A stretch of DNA of 64,000 bases from the NCBI GenBank assembly GCA_963682025.1, contig OY821519.1:15116878-15180877 (forward strand), in the 5' to 3' direction. A program made the position numbers and the translations under genes. Under the pieces are notes generated by a model. The model saw only the letters and a list, made by a program, of their open reading frames with translations, had not been told where the DNA came from and did not search any database. This document shows, piece by piece, positions 58,970 to 64,000 of the stretch. This stretch comes from Cordilura impudica. Lineage: Eukaryota > Arthropoda > Insecta > Diptera > Scathophagidae. Positions within the stretch are counted from its first letter, which is position 1, and every line of letters begins with the position of its first letter.

Positions 58970-59539
58970 TTACCAGCTTCAGTTGAAATGCTAAGTAATG
59001 AATTCTATTAAACCTTCATGAGAACCAAAAAAATAAAAAAATACTGACCCAATTATTTGCCACAGTAGCATCAAGTTCAATTGTGCTCTTTTTTTTTATT
59101 TTTGTTGTCAAAAATTAAATACAATAACGATATAATATTATGTAATATTCTTTAATAATGTTGACGACAACAAGAATTAATTTGTAATTTAACACTACAG
59201 CCAGCGACGAAACACCTTTTCAATATTTTCTTTTATGGGTTTTAATATCACTAATGTTAATTCTGATGATTATATGAGCAATTTTAGTAGTTAATTATAA
59301 TTCCACACGAAATTTTAATTTCTAATAACTCTACTTTTTGCAGGAAAAAAAATATTTTTGATATAGTGATTTCCAGCTGTCCTCCTATTCTTGAAATTAT
59401 TCTTAAATACAAGTTGATCTTATATATAACATATATTGTATATTGAATCACTAAGAAATACACACAATTGTCAACTTCCATTATACTTTTTTCCATCAAG
59501 CATTTAAATGGATTCATTTAATTATTATAATCAATAGAT
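58970..59539. other. Upstream region of the vitelline-type gene
   Basis: No gene seen. The promoter of the - strand gene should lie in the first few hundred bases; no motif is clear. Confidence 0.35.
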
Positions 59540-59855
59540 TTAACCCTTTCACCCCTGAGTTTTTTTCTAGAAGTCCGCAAATTCAGTTAAAAGGCAAAAA
59601 TATAAGATGTTGGGGATATATAAGAAGTGGGAGATCCTTACCATTATCCTGGGATATATAATCCCAATAAGGTTTTACAGTGGGACATTATATCCCAATA
59701 AAGCTAAAATAAGTGAAAAATGGGTTCGATCGATTTCTATTTTTCTTGTTATTTATACTTTTATTTATAAAAAAAAACAAGGAAAAATCAGTAATTCAGA
59801 ACATTAATAAAACGAAAGGAATGGAACTTCAAAATAAAAATATTTGAAAATGGTT

Positions 59856-60090
59856 TCATCGGTGGAACATAGGGCATTGTTGCATCACGAATTTGGTCCT
59901 GGTTTCGTTCCCTATTGAAGTGTATCGAAAGCAACGACGTCGTGAGGTGCCTTCATTGGGTAAATGGTTGCCAATATTCGAAAGCTCCTTCTTCGGACGC
60001 TTAGAAGGCCGACCGCCTGCCCTACGAGTTTTAAGTCCTTTGTGCTTCACTCCCTCCGCTATAAGCGACTCAGCCAGGGGAAGTATAGAT
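59856..60090 (-). pseudogene. piggyBac-like transposase, C-terminal part
   Basis: Frame with LPLAESLIAEGVKHKGLKTR then GGRPSKRPKK and TSRRRCFRYTSIGNETRTK...CPMFHR, the basic, Cys-rich C-terminus of piggyBac transposases; one expected Cys appears as Tyr (CFRY). It is joined to the N-terminal part by a deletion at about 60090-60110. Confidence 0.7.
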
Positions 60091-60105
60091 TAAATTAGTG
60101 GCAAC

Positions 60106-60753
60106 TTACGCGCAAGACATGCTCTTTTTGATAGATTCGTTGCCCAATGAAGTGTTGCTCCAATAATCAGCTATAGCTGGAACGTGGTTGTAGTGCATAA
60201 TTAATGACACTCCAATGAAGATAATAATTTCATATTCATCCGTTAAATTGCGTTTCGAATTGTTCACCCTGTTTAGCTTAGTAAGCCTCTGATTAGTGCA
60301 TTCGGCAACGCGTATGTACAAATCCTTCCGGAAGACTTCATACTCAATATCCGTAGGCGTCAAATCTAATAATACTTCTGCATCTCTGTCGGCAGATATT
60401 GTATATTTTGGCAAAAATGTATTGTTTTCGTTACATATAGACCAGTTACAAATAGCTTGTTTAGTAGCTGCTTCAGGTGCATTCTCAACACCGTCAGCAA
60501 CATTAGTATCAAGTGTAATAGCAGCATCAATAGCAATCTCATTACCTGCAGCAGTACCAAGTGTAACAGCATCAACAGGGGCAACATCTTCACCGGATTC
60601 ATCGCTTGAATCGGTTATATTATCTTCTTCTTCGTCATCTGATGGAGTATAGTTGGATCCGGAGTCACTGAAGTCAGTACCATTATTTTCGCTTTCATCG
60701 TCCTCTAACAAATATTCGCAGATTTGCTTATCCGTTAATCTCTTCCTTGCCAT
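60106..60753 (-). pseudogene. piggyBac-like transposase, N-terminal part
   Basis: The start at 60753 (MARKRLTDKQICEYLLEDDE) gives an acidic Ser/Asp-rich N-terminus (residues ~10-55), an Ala/Thr linker and then piggyBac-family sequence: LTDEYEIIIFIGVSLIM, VPAIADYWSNTSLGN, SIKKSMSCA, after which the frame stops. The DDE core is absent. An upstream ATG at 60765 is also in frame. Confidence 0.8.
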
Positions 60754-61206
60754 CTTCAAAAACAAAAAACCTAAATTGGATTCGTAACGTTATATTGGGA
60801 TAATAAGTCACACTCAAAAATCTTATTGGGACAATATGTCCCATTAAAAAAAAAATCATTGTAACACCTTACCGTTTGAAATTTTTTTTTGCTGCTAAAT
60901 GTTAAAAACAATATTCCACTTCTTACTTTATGTTATTTTAAAGAATTGTGAATAAAAACACAAAAAATTAGGCTTTATTGATAAAAGTATGAGGCTATCA
61001 GCGAAAAACACGTGCTCTCACATAAAAAAATTGAATATAAATGACGTTTCGGTATAATTCACCACAAAGTTTATTAAATTACACCACAGATAATGCTTCA
61101 ATCTTTTTTGGGTTACATTAGACATAAGAATATAAAAGGTAAAAAAAAGTTATGATGTAAAGAACATTGCTGGGACATATGATCCCAGTAGGGGCGAAAG
61201 GGTTAA

Positions 61207-61980
61207 AGAAAAACAATTATTTTAATTTCTAAAAGTTTTATTACAAAATGTTTTTTTTTTTAATTATACACAAAAAAAGTATATTTTTGTATTTACAGTG
61301 GCACGAGAGAGTATACATACACTATATCAAAACTTGTTTTAGAGAAAGTCGAAGCTATTTTACCAACAATAACTATGTTATATATTCTTTTTCCAATTAG
61401 AGAACATAAATATTATATTTTTTTGTTGCAATTTGTTCTTGTTTTATAAAAATTTAGATTATTAAAATACAGAAAAGTATACATACTCCTATTGTTGATT
61501 AACGGTATTTTTCCCAACTGTAAATCTGGTGAACAGCTAAAAAGAAATTCTTTCAAATAATATACGTGTGGTCAAAATTGGGAGAAAGCGGTAGAACAAA
61601 ACATCGGTAACAAAAAATCTCCTAGCCTATTAATATTATAGTTTAAAATAAAGTCTAAATGGATAATAATATTTTTCTTTTTTCACCAACCACAGTATAT
61701 GTATATTCAACAAACAACTAAATTTATTAGCTTTGTTTGAGTTAAATCAAAACAAATTAAAAGCAAAAAATAAAAAAACGTTAACGTTTTAATTTATTCC
61801 ATATACAAATACCACAAGTATCACTGCATTTAATATCAATGCTAATCAAACATAAATAAAAAATAAACGGATTACAGTAAAAAGGAAGTGTTTGGAGAAA
61901 AAATGAAGGCACGATTTCATTAGGAAGTGTTTGGAGATAAAATGAGGGAGTGAATAGCGTTATAAAAACGTATTGAACTA
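61207..61980. repeat. Mixed dispersed repeats
   Basis: 61300-61325 (cagtggcacgagagagtata) resembles a Tc1 terminal repeat, without a clear partner. 61510-61640 is repeat E (caaaacatcggtaacaaaaa). 61870-61975 is the inverse of element G's right end (aggaagtgtttggagataaa). No gene. Confidence 0.5.
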
Positions 61981-62446
61981 TGAAAAATGAAAAATGAAAA
62001 ATGAAAAATTAAAAATGAAAAATGAAAAATGAAAATGAAAATGAGAAATGAAAATGAAAATTGAAAAAAAAAAATTAAAAATGAAAAACAGAAAATGAAA
62101 AATAAAAAATGAAAAATAAAAAATTAAAAATGAAAAATGAAAAATTTTAAATGAAAAACAAAAAATGGAAAATAAAAAATAAAAAATTAAAAATAAAAAA
62201 TGGAAAATGAAAAATTAAAATGAAAATTGAAAAATGAAAAATTAAAAATAAAAAATGGAAATTAAAAAATGAAAAACGAAAAATAAAAAAATAAAAATTA
62301 ACCAGTTGAAATAATAAATATTTTTATATTAGCAGAGAGAGCCCCTGCAGCTGATACATATGTATGTAAATGACGCTTTCTGTTTGATTTTAAAAAAGTA
62401 CCACAAAAAGGTTCTTACACATCTACCCTGTGATCGGACTCACATG
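61981..62446 (-). mobile_element. Helentron/HINE-like fragment with A-rich core (copy H10)
   Basis: A-rich minisatellite (gaaaaatgaaaaataaaaaa type, to 62300), then aaccagttgaaataataaat, gacgctttctgtttgatttt and the end ctgtgatcggactcacatg. The hairpin before the end is deleted to cttacacatc. The other end of the family is absent. Confidence 0.65.
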
Positions 62447-62539
62447 ATTTTTTTATTTTTTATATTTACTTAAAAAATAAAAAATTTAAGCAATTTATTT
62501 GATTTTACCAAAAAATAAACAAAAAAATGATTGCTATAA

Positions 62540-63900
62540 AAATTTTGTCATTAGTACGTTGTTTGTCCACCTTTATTCTTAATTACTTCTTGCAATCTAT
62601 TTTTCATATAAAAAGCTTGGTTGTCGTAGCTGACTCGATCTTTCCCCAATCCTCTCTTAGTACCGCCTTAAGCTGACTCGAATTTTTTTTTCTTACTGGT
62701 CCCACAAATTCTCAATCGGGTTTAGTTCAGGGGACAGAGCCGTATGTTTTAACTGTCTTGGGGCGTTGTACAGCAACCACTCCTTCACCACGCCAGAGGT
62801 GTGTGTTTGGTTGTTGTCCTGTAGGAAATAGTATAAAGGCCCCATACCAAATTTATTGGCACTAGATTGTAAATTTTCCTTTAAAATATTTAAGTAGGCA
62901 AATTTATCCATTCTACAATCTATGAAAAAAAGATTCCCTTCTCCGGATGAAGCCATACATCCCCATACCATAACATTACCGCCTCCGTGCTGGATTCTTA
63001 GGATTCATCTGTGTTAGGCCGAGGCCACGCAATGAGCGGCAAAGTGGCGAGCGGCAGAGCGGCGAGTTTGAGCGACAAGTGGCTTATTACTGAGCGTCAT
63101 TTCTGAGCGGTTAGTTGTCAAAATGCCATTGTCAATATATTTTAACTATTTTCTGATTTTTATTTATGTATGACTACATTTCAACCTTTTTAACTTTTTA
63201 TCGATTGAAAATCAACACAAAAATGGTTGTCGTTAAGATAACAACAACAGCTGACTTTAACAATAGCGAATATCGTTTAAAAATTTTACTGAATACCAAA
63301 ATCGATAATTTTGTTGTTTTTTTTTAGCGATTCAATTATCGTTAAAAGAAATTACTGAATCTCGCTACAGATTGACAAAACAAAGAAAAGCCATTTTTTT
63401 TTTTGCCATTTTTATTCTTTGCCGCTCAGAAAACAACTAAAAATTAGAACAAGTTCTATTCCTGAGCGGCGCCGCTTAGCCGCTCAAAAATGCCGCTCAT
63501 TGCGTGGCCACTTCAGTAGTATTTCATATGTTTTAAATTTTTTCCGCTCATCGCTTTGCCGCTCATTGCGTGGGCTCGGCCTTAGGCTTTCTCCACATTA
63601 TACGTCGTCTATCCGACCAAAAAATTTTTAATTTGCTTTCATCGCTATATATAACTTCAACCCAAAACGAATTATCTTTAATATGCTCAATGGCGTACTT
63701 CACGGCTGACATGACCATTGAATCCATTTCTTTTTAGAACATTTCTAATCGGTGGCTTTCAGGTTTTCGGATGATTCTCTTCCCTAAACGATTTCTAATA
63801 ATTCTTGGACGACCAGATCTCGGTATATTTGCAATTTTTTCGAATACCTGAATTTGAGTGTATTTATTGTCCGTCGAACAAAAAAATGAAATTTTTTTGC
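62540..63900 (-). pseudogene. Tc1-like transposase, split by a MITE
   Basis: - strand. N-terminal piece (63900-63590): IPRSGRPRIIRNRLGKRI (DNA-binding), then DESKLKIFWSDRR (first catalytic Asp) up to 63585. It is interrupted by the Harbinger-like MITE at 63017-63581. Then, from 62971, MVWGCMASSGEGNLFF, FLQDNNQTHTSGVVKEWLLY and SPELNPIENLWDQ. Asp and Glu are 34 residues apart. Frameshifts near the MITE junction and in the N-terminal piece make it inactive. Confidence 0.8.
63017..63581. mobile_element. Harbinger-like MITE inside the Tc1 transposase
   Basis: 565 bp with inverted ends GGCCGAG(G/C)CCACGCAATG + AGCGGCAAAG and TTA on both sides (63014-63016, 63582-63584), the 3-bp target typical of PIF/Harbinger elements. 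The ends carry gagcggc repeats. Non-coding. Confidence 0.75.
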
Positions 63901-64000
63901 AAAAGATTGAAGTCCAATCATATTGGCTGAGCTGGTGATGGCACCCCACTCCGGTACGCTATCCCACTACTGCTTGCCGCGGGGACTCTTGGCTGCTGAT
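63895..64000 (-). repeat. SINE-like repeat, second copy (cut by window end)
   Basis: Matches 50998-51110 (gaagtccaatcatattggct, ccccactccg(g/a)tacgctat, gggactcttggctgctg). Confidence 0.5.

Larger units (their letters stand above)
59544..61202 (-). mobile_element. piggyBac-like element, internally deleted, 1659 bp
   Basis: Flanked by TTAA on both sides (59540-59543, 61203-61206). Inverted ends CCCTTTC(A/G)CCCCT (12 of 13 matching). Subterminal palindromic repeats of the type tgggatatataatcccaata occur near both ends (59650-59710, 60795-60845, 61170-61190). Codes for both ends of a piggyBac transposase on the - strand with the middle removed. Confidence 0.88.

Noticed and set aside
60296..60652. 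118-codon + strand Ser/Ala-rich frame
   Set aside because: Antisense of the acidic N-terminus of the piggyBac-like transposase.

Overview
The window is nuclear DNA of an insect, most likely a higher (calyptrate-like) fly. Three genes on the + strand, read by exon and by splice sites, are the end of S6k, a tektin (Tektin C type) and Bre1. These lie close together in Drosophila (around 64E, from memory), so this looks like a conserved microsynteny block. The DNA is very AT-rich, and most of the window is transposon-derived, far more than at the Drosophila locus. The species cannot be named from the sequence alone.

Host genes: the last exon of S6k (57-314); a three-exon tektin of 419 aa (29520-36562) whose second intron has grown to 5.7 kb by transposon insertion; Bre1 (37384-40627), three coding exons and 1038 aa, ending in a RING finger; and a single-exon secreted vitelline-membrane-type protein on the - strand (58337-58900). 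All four have open frames and, where spliced, clean GT-AG junctions in phase. They do not form an operon; their jobs (growth kinase, sperm axoneme, histone H2B ubiquitination, eggshell) are unrelated.

Repeats, left to right: 2.1-4.5 kb, mini-me-like repeat, Tc1 remnant and a nested insertion; 4.5-10.5 kb, two Helentron-like elements filled with T-rich minisatellite, and two mariner copies; 10.8-14.5 kb, fold-back repeats and a DD41D mariner inserted in an inverted-repeat element; 15.7-17.6 kb, a direct duplication with a mini-me-like element between; 18.6-21.7 kb, an inverted-repeat element carrying a 2.3-kb Transib (RAG1-like) transposon with a 5-bp target duplication, whose empty site survives in a sister copy at 26.4-27.2 kb; 23-28.5 kb, three Tc1-like elements; 30-36 kb, the transposon-filled tektin intron; 42.9-50.6 kb, a Tc1 element swollen to 7.7 kb by later insertions, among them a Helitron and a 21-bp satellite array; 51.2-53.7 kb, an element with a DDE-like protein and ends beginning CTGTGG; 54.9-57.2 kb, fold-back repeats; 59.5-61.2 kb, a piggyBac-like element flanked by TTAA; 62.5-64 kb, a Tc1 element split by a Harbinger-like MITE, then a SINE-like repeat.

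The most interesting material is (1) the Transib element with matched filled and empty sites, (2) a group of elements sharing CTGTGG ends flanked by ATAT, one with a coding region, and (3) a family of elements with constant ends but interchangeable internal satellites. All family names were assigned by eye from motifs and need a database search.
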